In this document: positions 25,857-35,913 of the stretch, one piece after another
How the letters are laid out: each line of letters starts with the position of its first letter
Numbering within the stretch: the stretch's first letter is position 1
Assembly (NCBI GenBank): GCA_028823035.1
Contig: JAPKCI010000003.1
Span: forward strand, 1 to 64,000
Reading direction: 5' to 3'
DNA length: 64,000 nt
Source of the DNA: Rubripirellula sp.
GTDB taxonomy: Bacteria; Planctomycetota; Planctomycetia; Pirellulales; Pirellulaceae
Notes under the pieces: model-generated
The model's database searches: none
What the model saw: the letters and a program-made list of their open reading frames with translations, nothing else
What the model was told of the DNA's origin: nothing
Program-made: the position numbers and the translations under genes

Positions 25857-27788
25857 ATGCGTCACATTACTGCATTTTTCTTTTTCATGACAACGCTGGT
25901 GGGTCCCGTCTGGAGCCAGCAGCATGGACATGAAGACCATGCCGTGGACAGCACAGTTACCAAAGTCGAAGCCCCCAAGGTGTTCCTTGACAAGAGTCCT
26001 CGAATCGTTGCCTATCAACTCAAGAGGCTCGACAATCAGCGTCTACTGATGGTCCAACGCAAAACAGATGACGCCAAGTACATCCCTGTCTATGATTCAA
26101 TTCTGTCGAGAATTGGCATGTCACCCCAGTTCAGGCAGGAGGCGCTGAAAGCCCTCGTCACACTCCAGAAAAGCAATCCCGTCACAGTGTTGATGAATGC
26201 GATCGGAAAGCTCGATGCAGAGGATCGCGAGGAAAACCGCACTGCGAAACAACTTGCTGTGATGCTTCTGGGGCTGAACCAAGCACCGTTGAAAGAACAT
26301 TCCAACATCCTGTGGGAAGCGATCAAAGTTGATGACGATCTATCGCCATCCATCGCTGCTGCTGCGTTGCTGATGTCCAACCAATCCGAAACTGACTTGG
26401 GAAAATTAACAGGCGGACAATCGGGGCAACTGGCCTTCCTGAAGGCGATCACTCTGATCCCAGACGCCAAGCAGCGATCCCCATTCCGCCAACGTGTTCT
26501 GGGTTTGCTCGATAGGTCTGGAAATCAACAGATCAAGAACGCTGCTATCACCGCAATTGGTTCACTTACGAATAATCAAGCCGAGTCGTTCGTGCTGCTC
26601 GGTCCCCTGATTACTGATGACAGCTTGCGAGCATCAACCGTCCGCTCGATGCTGAAAATCCCGATAAAAGAGCGGGATTCCGAGACGAGCATGCAAGTGA
26701 CCCGTTTTCTTGTCGACCTCGCAGAAAAGACGCCCGCAGCGGAACGCACCAGTCCGACGTTCGTCGATGCCATGCAACTTGCAGATCAACTTATGGCAAT
26801 CATTCCCTCTGACCAAGCACGCATTTTTCGGCAGCGACTCAGCGCAGTCACCGTGCGTGTGGTCCGAATCAAGACCGTCGAGGAAGAAATGCGTTACGAC
26901 ATCCCCTACTTTGTGGTGGAAGCGGGCAAGTCGGTTCAGATTGTTCTCGAAAACCACGACTTGATGCCACACAATTTGGTGATCACTGTTCCCGAAGCTC
27001 TAAAAGAAGTCGCTCAACTTGGTTTACAGGTGGGACCCAACAACGGCTGGAATGGCATGCCGTATGTCCCTGAGTCGGACAAGGTGCTGCATGCCACGCA
27101 AATGGTTCCATCCGATCAGCAAATCACACTGACCTTTGACGCCCCCACTGAACCAGGTGAGTACCCCTATGTGTGTACCTTCCCCCAACATTGGTATCGC
27201 ATGTATGGCGTCATGGTAGTTGTCAATGACCTTGATGCTTGGTTGAAAAATCCAGTGGAGCCAGCAAATCCGATCGGCAGCAACAGATCTTTTGTACAGG
27301 CGTGGAAGGTCGACGAACTCAAGGATGACCTTGATTCGGGCATGCGTGATAGATCCCCTGAAATTGGCAAACGGCTGTTCGCGGAAGCTTCCTGTGCAGG
27401 GTGCCACAAGGTTCAAGGCGAGGGCGGGGTAATTGGACCCGAACTGACCGACGTTTTCACCCGGTGGAAAGGTGATCGAGTCGGAGTGCTCCGTGAAGTA
27501 CTTGACCCATCTCACAAAGTAGATGCGAAGTACGTTATGCAACGGATCCTGACCGCCGACGGGAGAACAGTGACCGGTGTTCTGTTAGCCGAAGATGATG
27601 ACAAGGTAACATTGCTGTCCAACCCGGAAGCGAAAGAGCCAACAGTCATCGCGCAGGACGATATCGAAGCAATGGTTCCATCATCCGTGTCAATGATGCC
27701 CAAAGCATTGATGGATCAGTACACCAAAGACGAACTTTTTGAGGTCATGGCCTACCTCGAAAGCGTCGCACCCGCATCCAAACCGTGA
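25857..27788 (+). CDS. Exported cupredoxin plus cytochrome c protein
   Basis: A 643-residue exported protein that joins two redox centres. A signal peptide (about 1-21) and an N-terminal helical HEAT-like part (about 60-300) come before a plastocyanin/azurin-like domain (about 334-465). Its type 1 copper ligands are visible: His in LMPHNLVI near 371 and C-x4-H-x3-M in CTFPQHWYRM near 440-449. A c-type heme site CAGCH near residue 512 opens a PVC-type cytochrome domain with VIGPELTDV and VLDPSHKVDAKYVMQ. The ATG at 25857 starts directly before the signal peptide. It probably takes electrons from the upstream dehydrogenase. The N-terminal His-rich HGHEDHA may bind metal. Confidence 0.88.
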   Translation: MRHITAFFFFMTTLVGPVWSQQHGHEDHAVDSTVTKVEAPKVFLDKSPRIVAYQLKRLDNQRLLMVQRKTDDAKYIPVYDSILSRIGMSPQFRQEALKALVTLQKSNPVTVLMNAIGKLDAEDREENRTAKQLAVMLLGLNQAPLKEHSNILWEAIKVDDDLSPSIAAAALLMSNQSETDLGKLTGGQSGQLAFLKAITLIPDAKQRSPFRQRVLGLLDRSGNQQIKNAAITAIGSLTNNQAESFVLLGPLITDDSLRASTVRSMLKIPIKERDSETSMQVTRFLVDLAEKTPAAERTSPTFVDAMQLADQLMAIIPSDQARIFRQRLSAVTVRVVRIKTVEEEMRYDIPYFVVEAGKSVQIVLENHDLMPHNLVITVPEALKEVAQLGLQVGPNNGWNGMPYVPESDKVLHATQMVPSDQQITLTFDAPTEPGEYPYVCTFPQHWYRMYGVMVVVNDLDAWLKNPVEPANPIGSNRSFVQAWKVDELKDDLDSGMRDRSPEIGKRLFAEASCAGCHKVQGEGGVIGPELTDVFTRWKGDRVGVLREVLDPSHKVDAKYVMQRILTADGRTVTGVLLAEDDDKVTLLSNPEAKEPTVIAQDDIEAMVPSSVSMMPKALMDQYTKDELFEVMAYLESVAPASKP

Positions 27789-27889
27789 TTTCACTGCAGG
27801 CTTTTGTCTGTTCACTCAAGAGTTCGTTTCGCCAGCATCGGTCTGCAGTAAAGTTCAAAATGTGAAGGGCAGGGCAGAGGAGACAATGG

Positions 27890-29620
27890 CTAATTTTCCG
27901 TTAGCCAACGAACCTGAAAAGGTCTCAGAGGAATGCCATCTTCTTTCCAAAGTCGCTCCAACGCCAGTTCGTCATATCCAAACGTCTCGTCAACCAGTCC
28001 CGGTGGCACCACCCGGGGCTGATGTGTCAAGTTAGCAACAACGGCAAGACGCTCGCCCGAGCGAGCCACTCTGACGAATCCAAGCAAACCGTCCCCGGAA
28101 AGCGGCAAGACCTGCATGCTGGCTTGGGGGTGAAAAGCAGGTTGAGCAACGCGCACCGACAATAGTCTTTGGTATCCGTCAAACACACGGCGTTGCAAAC
28201 ACTGCGGGTCGGCGAGCACCGATTCCAGATCCTGTCGCACGTACTTGTGTCGATTGATCCGTCGATTCTGTCCCGAAACTTCAACAGCCTCTTGATCATT
28301 GGGGGAGCCTACAAGACTGTGAAAGTAGACGGCAGGCATCCCCGGCAGGGCCAGCATGATTGCCTGCGTCGCCAAAAAACACCTCGAGTGTTCAAAGGGT
28401 TCCACGACACTGGAATCCGCAACCGCCTCCAGATACGTGATATTCAATTCGTAGGGACTCTCTGTACCATCCGACTGTCGTCGCGTGCTGACCCGTCCCC
28501 CATGTGAAAGAACAATCGCGGCAAGTCTCTCAACTCGCTCCTGAGAAACGATTCCCTCGAGCGGTCGTACTCCGATGCCGTCATGCGAGGCGGTAAAATT
28601 AAAAAAGGTTGTGAGATCACTTGGTGGTTTAACAGTGGCAAGCCAATCACGCAGCACCGACGTGTCTGCATTGTGAATCGCATCAAGCAACAGCGGCGGC
28701 AGACTGAATTGATAGACCATATGCGCTTCATCACCACCACCACCAAAATAGCTGACATTTTCCGGGTGCGGCACATTTGTTTCGGTAAGCACCAGCGTAC
28801 CGGGTACTACCTGATCCAGTACATGACGCATCAATTTGACTGCCGCATGCGTCTGTGGAAGATGAATGCATTCGGTGCCTATCTGTTTCCAAAGAAACGC
28901 AACCGCATCAAGTCGGATGATTCGCGAACCTTTACGCGCGTACTCGACAAGAGTTTCCAGCATCAACCGCATGACATGCGGATTGGCGTAGTTCAAATCC
29001 ACCTGATCAGCACTGAACGTCGTCCAGATGTTCCTGATTCCCGTCGCTGACTCAAATTGGGTCAGCAAAGGCAGACTGCGAGGCCTGACTACCTGCGAAA
29101 GATCGCTGGCAGGATCCTGGTCGATGAAAAAATCCTCGTAGTCGGAATCGCCCTGCAAATAACCCTGGAACCACTCATGCTTCTGTGAAGCGTGATTCAA
29201 GACCAGGTCAAACATTAGATCGAACGACACTCCGAGATCCGCAATGTCATCCCAAGTACCAGCATCGGGGTCAACTGCGAGATAATCGACAACCGAAAAA
29301 CCGTCATCGCTTGTATACGGACAAAACGGCAACAAATGGACACAACGAATCAGTTGCTCCAAACCATGGTCCAGCAGGAAATGCCGCTGCGTCTGCAACG
29401 GGGTCTGCCCCGGCGATTGCACCTGGTCCGCATAGGTGATCAGAACAATGTCTTTCTCCGACCAGAGTTCACTAGGGTCTGTGGATGGTTGAACAGATTC
29501 CAGTGCGTTAATCCCCGCTACCAAGACGTCGGGAAGACAACCATAGATCTGCTGAATCAAGTCAGCGGTTTTTGAATCAATCTTCATGTCGTACTGCCAT
29601 TGCGAGGAGGAAACCTTCAT
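27890..29620 (-). CDS. GH13_18 phosphorylase, probably glucosylglycerate or sucrose type
   Basis: Glycoside phosphorylase of 576 residues, subfamily 18 of GH13. The catalytic residues stand in place: nucleophile Asp238 in RIIRLDAV, acid/base Glu280 in LVLTETNVPH and transition-state Asp347 in TASHDGIG. The signature VYFHSLVGSPND resembles glucosylglycerate phosphorylase (E. coli YcjM) more than the sucrose phosphorylase loop, as I remember them. It would cleave the glucoside with phosphate to give glucose 1-phosphate. It is the last gene of an operon with two glycosyltransferases and a HAD hydrolase, which fits turnover of a glycoside made by them. A second in-frame ATG at 29587 is possible. 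Confidence 0.82.
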   Translation of the reverse strand: MKVSSSQWQYDMKIDSKTADLIQQIYGCLPDVLVAGINALESVQPSTDPSELWSEKDIVLITYADQVQSPGQTPLQTQRHFLLDHGLEQLIRCVHLLPFCPYTSDDGFSVVDYLAVDPDAGTWDDIADLGVSFDLMFDLVLNHASQKHEWFQGYLQGDSDYEDFFIDQDPASDLSQVVRPRSLPLLTQFESATGIRNIWTTFSADQVDLNYANPHVMRLMLETLVEYARKGSRIIRLDAVAFLWKQIGTECIHLPQTHAAVKLMRHVLDQVVPGTLVLTETNVPHPENVSYFGGGGDEAHMVYQFSLPPLLLDAIHNADTSVLRDWLATVKPPSDLTTFFNFTASHDGIGVRPLEGIVSQERVERLAAIVLSHGGRVSTRRQSDGTESPYELNITYLEAVADSSVVEPFEHSRCFLATQAIMLALPGMPAVYFHSLVGSPNDQEAVEVSGQNRRINRHKYVRQDLESVLADPQCLQRRVFDGYQRLLSVRVAQPAFHPQASMQVLPLSGDGLLGFVRVARSGERLAVVANLTHQPRVVPPGLVDETFGYDELALERLWKEDGIPLRPFQVRWLTEN

Positions 29621-29771
29621 CCTCGGTCAACAGCGTGTGACACACGACATCCAACCGATCGATGGCGGTCTATGGGGTGCCAAATCCCCAACACTGGATC
29701 GCGTGATTTGCACCACGTTCAACCGTGTCGGTAGGCACCGGTAAACATCCCGCGTTTAAAACTCTGGTGAA

Positions 29772-31037
29772 CTACAAATCATCCTGACCAGTAAAGTTGG
29801 TCACCAGAGCCCGTAACTTCCGCCTCAACACACTGTAACTGAAGAACGCTTTACCGATCTCAAAATTAAAGTCGACCATTTCTTCACGATAATCGGGATC
29901 GTCAATGATCCGCTGGACTTTATTGACAACATCTTTCGTCAGATAACCATCCATTGCAATCACTTTCGCACCCTTCGGTTCGATGTCAGCAACGAAAATC
30001 GAGTAACGATTGACAAGTACTGGTTTTCGGAAGTAGAAGGCTTCCAGAAGAGCGTTACCAAAACCTTCGTAAATACTCGGGTAAGTAATGAAGTCGGCCT
30101 GAGAATACGCATCAGCCAGCGTATAGATTCTCTGTCCTTGTTCTGTTAAACCGCGTTTGTCACCAACTTGGTGATCGCACAATCGCAAATCTACGCTATG
30201 CGATTCAGCCAACTCTTTCAACACGCTCAGATATTCACTCCCCTCATCTCCGCTGGCGTGCGAGATCACCAGTTTGCAACGAGTATTCTTTAAGGCTGAC
30301 ACCAACGAGATCGCATGCTCGATTCCTTTGCGGGGAACAACACGCGTTGGCTGCAGAAACAGAATATCATCATCGTTGATACCAATGTCTGCTCGAAATC
30401 CTCTGGCGTATTCATCGGCTGGTTCGGGTTCGTTTTCAAAATCTAATACATTGGGTACTAAAATCGATGACACACCCCGTCGATGCGCCAAATCCTCTTG
30501 AGCGAATGAATTGATCGTCACATTCTGGATTTGAGGCAACGCCGGCGGGAAAGCCATCCACAGCAAATCCGTGACCGCCGAGACACTAAAGCGATCACGT
30601 TCCCAGTAGAAATCATGATGGTGGGCAATCGTGGGGAATCCGGTCTCGGCAATGAAGTGCGTCAAGGCAACGCCCAGCGGAATGTTCATGGGAATGCACA
30701 AAGCATTCTGTACGATCAGCAAATCAAGATCATATCGCCGGGTAAACTCGTAAAGCGTTCCTTTCAAATAGTCTGCCAAGGCGTAAATGCGATGTGTGAC
30801 ATCCGGCGTCCGTGTCCGCATCCCAAAGACACGACGATTGATCCACTCGATGTCAGGATGCCCAAAATAGGCGTGTGGTACGACCATCGACGCATCCTCG
30901 TCGCGATCGCTCAATCCGGAATACCAATGGCTGACATGCCGATGGTCCCATAGGACCCGTGCCCATTTTGCACTTTCAAGTGACACACCGTCGGTGCCTG
31001 AAAATCGTGTACCGACAAATCCGACTTGAACACCCAT
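29772..31037 (-). CDS. GT4-type glycosyltransferase, GTDGVSLE subgroup
   Basis: GT-B glycosyltransferase of 421 residues. The N-terminus has the motif [14 protein letters not shown]; the C-terminal donor domain shows [34 protein letters not shown] and the E-x7-E region typical of GT4. It shares a direction with the HAD gene (62 bases upstream) and the phosphorylase. A role in making a mannosyl- or glucosyl-glycerate compound is a hypothesis from context; mannosylglucosylglycerate synthase is one GT4 candidate. The acceptor is unknown. Confidence 0.8.
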   Translation of the reverse strand: MGVQVGFVGTRFSGTDGVSLESAKWARVLWDHRHVSHWYSGLSDRDEDASMVVPHAYFGHPDIEWINRRVFGMRTRTPDVTHRIYALADYLKGTLYEFTRRYDLDLLIVQNALCIPMNIPLGVALTHFIAETGFPTIAHHHDFYWERDRFSVSAVTDLLWMAFPPALPQIQNVTINSFAQEDLAHRRGVSSILVPNVLDFENEPEPADEYARGFRADIGINDDDILFLQPTRVVPRKGIEHAISLVSALKNTRCKLVISHASGDEGSEYLSVLKELAESHSVDLRLCDHQVGDKRGLTEQGQRIYTLADAYSQADFITYPSIYEGFGNALLEAFYFRKPVLVNRYSIFVADIEPKGAKVIAMDGYLTKDVVNKVQRIIDDPDYREEMVDFNFEIGKAFFSYSVLRRKLRALVTNFTGQDDL

Positions 31038-31099
31038 GGAGCCAATGAAACCTGTTCTGTGTCAATCGCGGGCCGAAAACATACGCACTGCATAGGCTT

Positions 31100-31987
31100 T
31101 TAACTGATCTGAAGGCATTCTGGCAACTGCATCAAATCCGTCAGTACAACATCAGGATGCAACACCTGACACCGGTCGTCCTGCTGACGCGGCCGACAAC
31201 TTCGTCGATCCCCGGCAAACCAGGCAGTCCGCAATCCTGCCTGTGAAGCAGCCCAAATGTCGTTGAGCATGTCATTCCCCACATAAATTGCCTCTCTGGG
31301 AAGAATATTGCGAGCTAACAATCCTTTCAGCAACACGTCAAACAATCTCGGTCCCGGCTTGGCCTGTCGATATCGATTGGAAAAGACACACAAATCGAGA
31401 CTGAAACCACATTCTTCCAGCCCATCCTGATTCAACAAATCTTTCACCAGACTGGGGGTGAATATTTGTGCATTACTAACAATTCCGAGCGGTAGCCCCG
31501 CTGCCTTCAACTCCGTCAGCAGTTGGCTTGCGTGCCGCATCGGCCACGTAGGGTTCGCCCAAGCTTCGTACTGGGTAGCAAGTCGAACAATGGATTGGAT
31601 GTTCGCTGCCCCGCCAGTCCAACCACACTTGGCCAGCAGATGTCGCCAAACTTCCACAATATCGACTTCCGGATTGGGACAGTCCGGCCCTTGTCGCTCG
31701 AAGTTCAACTGCTGAATCGTCTGCTGCAACATCTCGGCAGTGGGGACAACGTCAATGCCCTGCGTGATACCGAGATCCTCAATCGCATTGCGGATCAAAG
31801 CACTGCGCCCGGTCGCGTCGGCGGACCCCACATCTCCGCTTCCGCTAATCACCAATGTCCCATAAACATCAAATATAACCGCCTTGATACCACTGACTTG
31901 CTTCAACTTTGATTCAGAATCGGTTTCAACAGGACGCATTTCCTCACGATGCTCAAGTATCCCCTCCATCCACTTATCAATTGCCAT
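31100..31987 (-). CDS. HAD-family hydrolase
   Basis: Haloacid-dehalogenase-superfamily protein of 295 residues. Motif I is VIFDVYGTLV, motif II contains GIVSNAQ, a Lys is near QAKPGPRLFD, and motif IV is YVGNDMLNDI. Motif I has Tyr where phosphatases usually have the second Asp, a form shared with haloacid dehalogenases and some phosphatases. The ATG at 31987 shares its A with the stop of the glycosyltransferase before it (TAATG), so the two are translationally coupled. By context, it may dephosphorylate a glycosyl-phosphoglycerate or similar intermediate. Confidence 0.82.
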   Translation of the reverse strand: MAIDKWMEGILEHREEMRPVETDSESKLKQVSGIKAVIFDVYGTLVISGSGDVGSADATGRSALIRNAIEDLGITQGIDVVPTAEMLQQTIQQLNFERQGPDCPNPEVDIVEVWRHLLAKCGWTGGAANIQSIVRLATQYEAWANPTWPMRHASQLLTELKAAGLPLGIVSNAQIFTPSLVKDLLNQDGLEECGFSLDLCVFSNRYRQAKPGPRLFDVLLKGLLARNILPREAIYVGNDMLNDIWAASQAGLRTAWFAGDRRSCRPRQQDDRCQVLHPDVVLTDLMQLPECLQIS

Positions 31988-33579
31988 TAGCGAAGTTTCT
32001 CCGTGCGACATGGGTGATAGGGACGAAATGCACTGATCAAGTCAATGCCGCATTCCGGCATGGTGACTGCATCCTCAGGACTTCCAAAGTCCCGCTGCGC
32101 AGAACCGCGTTGGGCTGCCGGGTTCCACACGCCGTGACCATTGATCATCCCTTCATAGAGATTCAACAACCTTTGCCCGGCCTGCTCGGCACTGTATTGT
32201 TCCTGCACAACTCTCGCGTTGGATTTCAGCACTGAAACGCTAAAGTCCTGATTTAGTTGCGAGACCAGCGTTGCCGAAAGTTGTTTCGCTTCGTTCTCGA
32301 ATCCTGCATCACGACTCATGCGTTGCAACACCTCAATCTGACGCCGGGGAATCAGTTTGGCAAAATCGATCGCTCCGGATGGCTCATCTTTGAACGGGTG
32401 GATGTGAGGTTGAAAAGCCTTGGGCAGGTTACTCCACGCCTCGGCCTCAGCCGACTTTGTCTCTGTTCGACATTCGTCAATCCATGACTTGTCACCCGGT
32501 ATGAGCACGGCCTCATAAAAACTGCCGAGGTTCATTCCACACTTTTCAAAATCATCGGCAACGGTATTCAAGCGCCGCGCAATCACTCCCCGTCCCATCA
32601 ACCATGGCTCGAGAAAAGCCATTCCAAATCCTTCTGCGACACTTGTGGAGATCACATAATCAGCCGCTAACATATTCTGCAGGAAAGGAATGCTCGGGTT
32701 TTCTCCCGCATCGAACACTGTCTGTTCCGAAACTTCAGCGGCGACTTTTTTCCAACGGTGGTAAGAGCGTTTCTCCTGCGGCGTCGCGGGCAGCAGTGTC
32801 AAACCGAAAAATCGATTCTCACCGGCCCACCGCGCCAGCATCAGCAATTCGCCGACATTCTTTCTGCGGATTCCACGCACTGGATAAAGGGACCAACGAG
32901 CATCAGCTGGAAGTGAAAACGCTTGCAACAATCCAGCCCTAGCCTCTTCTCGCGGCAGTGAACTGCCGTGGGGCACGGTAACACCATTTGGAAGACAATG
33001 GACAGAGTCGCTGGCGACGCCAAGGCGGCACAACACTTCCGCATCAGCCCGGGTCAGCGTCGCATAGTGGATTGTCTCAGCCTGAGGATAAAGAAAACAG
33101 TCAACATCCCGCTTGCAATTCGCACCAATCGCCGAAATCAATCGCCCGTAATTTTCAGGTCGGTGATCCTCAGCAAAGTCATGAATCTGCAAGAGAAGAC
33201 GCCACCCCTCGTCCGCAAGTGATCGAATCACAGCCGGGACAGCGGTGTTTTTTCCGAGGCTATGATTGTGCCAATGCAGCACTGTATTCTCTACGCCCAC
33301 GCCCAGTTGAGCAAACTGCGTCTGCAGTGCATGCATCATCTGTTCGCGTCGCACTACCAAATCGTCTGCTGTGAAAACTCGGGTATCGTAATCAAACGCA
33401 TCAACATTGATACACTCAACAGCATTCCGCGTTTCGGAAGACAGTCCGTCACAGCGATTGCCCGAAGCCAGAATAATGCGTTCGAAACGCCCAGTATCGC
33501 GAAGAGCGCGGACGTTGTTCTCGACCACCTGTGTTACCCCTCCACGTTCAAAATGACAGTGAAGAATAACAACAATCAC
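31987..33579 (-). CDS. GT4-like glycosyltransferase, first gene of the operon
   Basis: GT-B glycosyltransferase of 530 residues. The opening HCHFERGGVTQVVENNVRAL is a typical N-terminal donor-domain start, and the C-terminal half has PVRGIRRKNVGELLMLARW and ADYVISTSVAEGFGMAFLEPW, the usual GT4 donor site. The start is GTG with GGAG about ten bases upstream. The long C-terminal tail (about 400-530) has no motif I know. It leads the four-gene operon. Confidence 0.8.
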   Translation of the reverse strand: MIVVILHCHFERGGVTQVVENNVRALRDTGRFERIILASGNRCDGLSSETRNAVECINVDAFDYDTRVFTADDLVVRREQMMHALQTQFAQLGVGVENTVLHWHNHSLGKNTAVPAVIRSLADEGWRLLLQIHDFAEDHRPENYGRLISAIGANCKRDVDCFLYPQAETIHYATLTRADAEVLCRLGVASDSVHCLPNGVTVPHGSSLPREEARAGLLQAFSLPADARWSLYPVRGIRRKNVGELLMLARWAGENRFFGLTLLPATPQEKRSYHRWKKVAAEVSEQTVFDAGENPSIPFLQNMLAADYVISTSVAEGFGMAFLEPWLMGRGVIARRLNTVADDFEKCGMNLGSFYEAVLIPGDKSWIDECRTETKSAEAEAWSNLPKAFQPHIHPFKDEPSGAIDFAKLIPRRQIEVLQRMSRDAGFENEAKQLSATLVSQLNQDFSVSVLKSNARVVQEQYSAEQAGQRLLNLYEGMINGHGVWNPAAQRGSAQRDFGSPEDAVTMPECGIDLISAFRPYHPCRTEKLR

Positions 33580-33600
33580 AAGCAGATCACTCCTGCAAAG

Positions 33601-33619
33601 GCTGCGTCCAAGACGCAGC
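33601..33619 (-). promoter_or_regulatory. Hairpin before the glycosyltransferase start
   Basis: Eight-base perfect stem gctgcgtc/gacgcagc with a three-base loop, about 21 bases upstream of the GTG and just before its GGAG site. It could end transcription from the export operon upstream or regulate translation of the glycosyltransferase. Confidence 0.55.
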
Positions 33620-33756
33620 TACACCACCGAACAGCTGACTAAAGGCAACGCAACAAACTGACGAGGATTCGCAAGTCCGATGATTCACAAATGCCTGACA
33701 AAAATCAAATATCGCCTGCCTGATTCTAACGAAAAAGGTGCGAACTGCCGACAGTA

Positions 33757-35913
33757 TCACGCAAATGCATCTCGCAGGAAACGCGAGATCCGGTGAAAAA
33801 GGGATGCATGTTGCACACTTACCCTAGCACGACCAGTCAGCCGAACGGGCAATGGTGAGGCGGTTGGCTCCAGGGAAACTCGCACCTCATAATAGGGCGT
33901 CGACGTCGGATTGACTGCTGAACGCTCAATCATACCGGGCCGCTGTAATTCTCGGGGAATCGCCTCACTGGGAGAGGCTGCCAGCTCAGAGACTCTGCCA
34001 CGCACCTCTCCTCCAGCGTGATCATCCAACAACAAATTAACACGTTGCCCTCGTCGAATGAGCTCGATGTCCTGCTGTGGGACAAACAAAACAGCCTCGC
34101 GTGCACTGGCATCACCGACCACACATATCTTTGTTCCCTCCTGGAGCCAAGCTCCCACATTGGCTGAATCCAGCGGCGTACCGAACCAATAACTCGGTTC
34201 GCGATCATCCAATTCGGGTGCTGCACGTTCACCGACGGCAAAGACACGCCCGTCATGGGGTGAATGCAGCACCAATTGGCCAGCGACCAACTCACGAAGG
34301 TCCCTCTCTTTCTGCGCTTCGTCAAGCGAACGTTCAACCACTGGAATTTGAAGCCCGGCCTCAGGGTTCGCCGCACGCTGACGCCGCAATCCCGACAACC
34401 GAACCTCTAGCTGCTCGCATTCACCACGAGCCTCGATCAGTTCAAACAGAACTGATTCATTCACCAAACTCGCCAAAACCTGTCCTGCCTTGACGTCAGT
34501 TCCATTTTGAATCGTCTCTGCTATCCGTCCCCCATTGGTCACGTACACTGATTCAGCATTGGCAGGTTGGATCGTCATGAACGCGGTCGTTGTTCGTCGC
34601 AAAGGAATCATTCCCAACAAGACCACAGCCCCCACGAGCACGCAGACGATCAGCACAGGCCTTCGCGCAGACATACTGCGACGTCGACCAGAATTGGGCG
34701 GTGGCGTAAGTACGGAACGGACTATTTTAAAACCCAACCAACCAAGAGCTGACAAAGCGATCACACCCACAACATCCGCCATCTCATTTTTCTCTGCAAA
34801 GCGGTAAATCATCAGCAGGATCAACGTATAAATCACAACGCGATAGAAACCACTGAGAAGGCCATAAGTAGCGACCAGAATATTTCGTCTTGAAAAATCA
34901 AACGCCTGCGGCAAAGGAGATGCCCAGAAAAAACGCCGCGTCCATTCCCTTAAGAGTCCTGTCGCCTCCGCAGACAGATTGGGAATGCCGACTGCATCAG
35001 AAAGCATATAATACCCATCGTATCGTAACAGTGGATTGCCATTGAACAGAACGGTCGTCACGGAACACACCACCATTACTGTGACGCAAACGTCGCGTAA
35101 AGGGCCATCAACCGTAAACAACCAGACAATGGTGGCGATGGCAGCCAAAGTCAACTCAGCAAGGATTCCTGCGGCGGAAACAAGAATCCTTTGCCAACGT
35201 TGAGGCAACATCCAGGCATCCGACACATCGCAGAACAAGCAGGGTACACCAACCAGAAACATCAAGCCGATCTCGCGACATTCACCACCAAATCGTTTGC
35301 AGGCCATTGCGTGCGCCATTTCATGCAATACCTTTGTAATGGACAACACACCCAACAGAATCAAAAGTGCGGTTCCCGACTGCAAACGCCCCGCAGCAGT
35401 GGTCAAGTGTTCGGACAGCAAACCAACATCCGACACCACCCCAACGACTGCGACCAGCACCAGAACAATTACAAACAGCATCGCGACGGGGGAAAAAACA
35501 AATGCAAAAAAGGGGGCAATGGCATCGAGCATTCGATCCGGGTTCAAACCGGGCAATCTGATAGCCAGCGGATTCTTCCACCATGCCTGCCGCCCCTCTG
35601 CTTCGGCCACTTTTTCAGTGGTCCCGCACCGGTCAACAAGCAACAAGCCTTTCCTTCTTGCATCTGCAAAAAAACGGACGAGCGTCTCTACCGACATGTA
35701 CTGTGGTGCGAACCGAGACCTGCATTCGGATGCAATTTGCGACATTGAGCGGTTGCCATCAGCCAGCCCAAGAATCTCGTGTTCTTGTTCATTGAAATAC
35801 GAGAATGCTCGTGACAAGGGGTCTTTCACCACCCACACTCTTTCACTCCCCATCCAAACACAGCGCTGGATAAGGTCAGGTCGCAACATCAATTCAGAAG
35901 TGTTGACCGTCAC
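33757..35913 (-). CDS. PqqD-like / site-2 metalloprotease (M50) / HlyD fusion protein
   Basis: A 718-residue inner-membrane protein with three parts. Residues about 35-105 form a PqqD-like winged helix (HEILGLADGNRSMSQIA and following), as in peptide-binding RiPP recognition domains. Residues about 135-410 hold several membrane helices with the M50 zinc motif HEMAH near 196 and the downstream NPLLRYDGYYM Asp motif near 293. Residues about 430-715 are a HlyD-type barrel-sandwich domain with a lipoyl-like hairpin. M50-HlyD fusions occur in planctomycetes and near peptide export genes. Its ATG overlaps the HlyD stop as ATGA, so it is coupled to that gene. Its substrate is unknown. Confidence 0.85.
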   Translation of the reverse strand: MTVNTSELMLRPDLIQRCVWMGSERVWVVKDPLSRAFSYFNEQEHEILGLADGNRSMSQIASECRSRFAPQYMSVETLVRFFADARRKGLLLVDRCGTTEKVAEAEGRQAWWKNPLAIRLPGLNPDRMLDAIAPFFAFVFSPVAMLFVIVLVLVAVVGVVSDVGLLSEHLTTAAGRLQSGTALLILLGVLSITKVLHEMAHAMACKRFGGECREIGLMFLVGVPCLFCDVSDAWMLPQRWQRILVSAAGILAELTLAAIATIVWLFTVDGPLRDVCVTVMVVCSVTTVLFNGNPLLRYDGYYMLSDAVGIPNLSAEATGLLREWTRRFFWASPLPQAFDFSRRNILVATYGLLSGFYRVVIYTLILLMIYRFAEKNEMADVVGVIALSALGWLGFKIVRSVLTPPPNSGRRRSMSARRPVLIVCVLVGAVVLLGMIPLRRTTTAFMTIQPANAESVYVTNGGRIAETIQNGTDVKAGQVLASLVNESVLFELIEARGECEQLEVRLSGLRRQRAANPEAGLQIPVVERSLDEAQKERDLRELVAGQLVLHSPHDGRVFAVGERAAPELDDREPSYWFGTPLDSANVGAWLQEGTKICVVGDASAREAVLFVPQQDIELIRRGQRVNLLLDDHAGGEVRGRVSELAASPSEAIPRELQRPGMIERSAVNPTSTPYYEVRVSLEPTASPLPVRLTGRARVSVQHASLFHRISRFLRDAFA

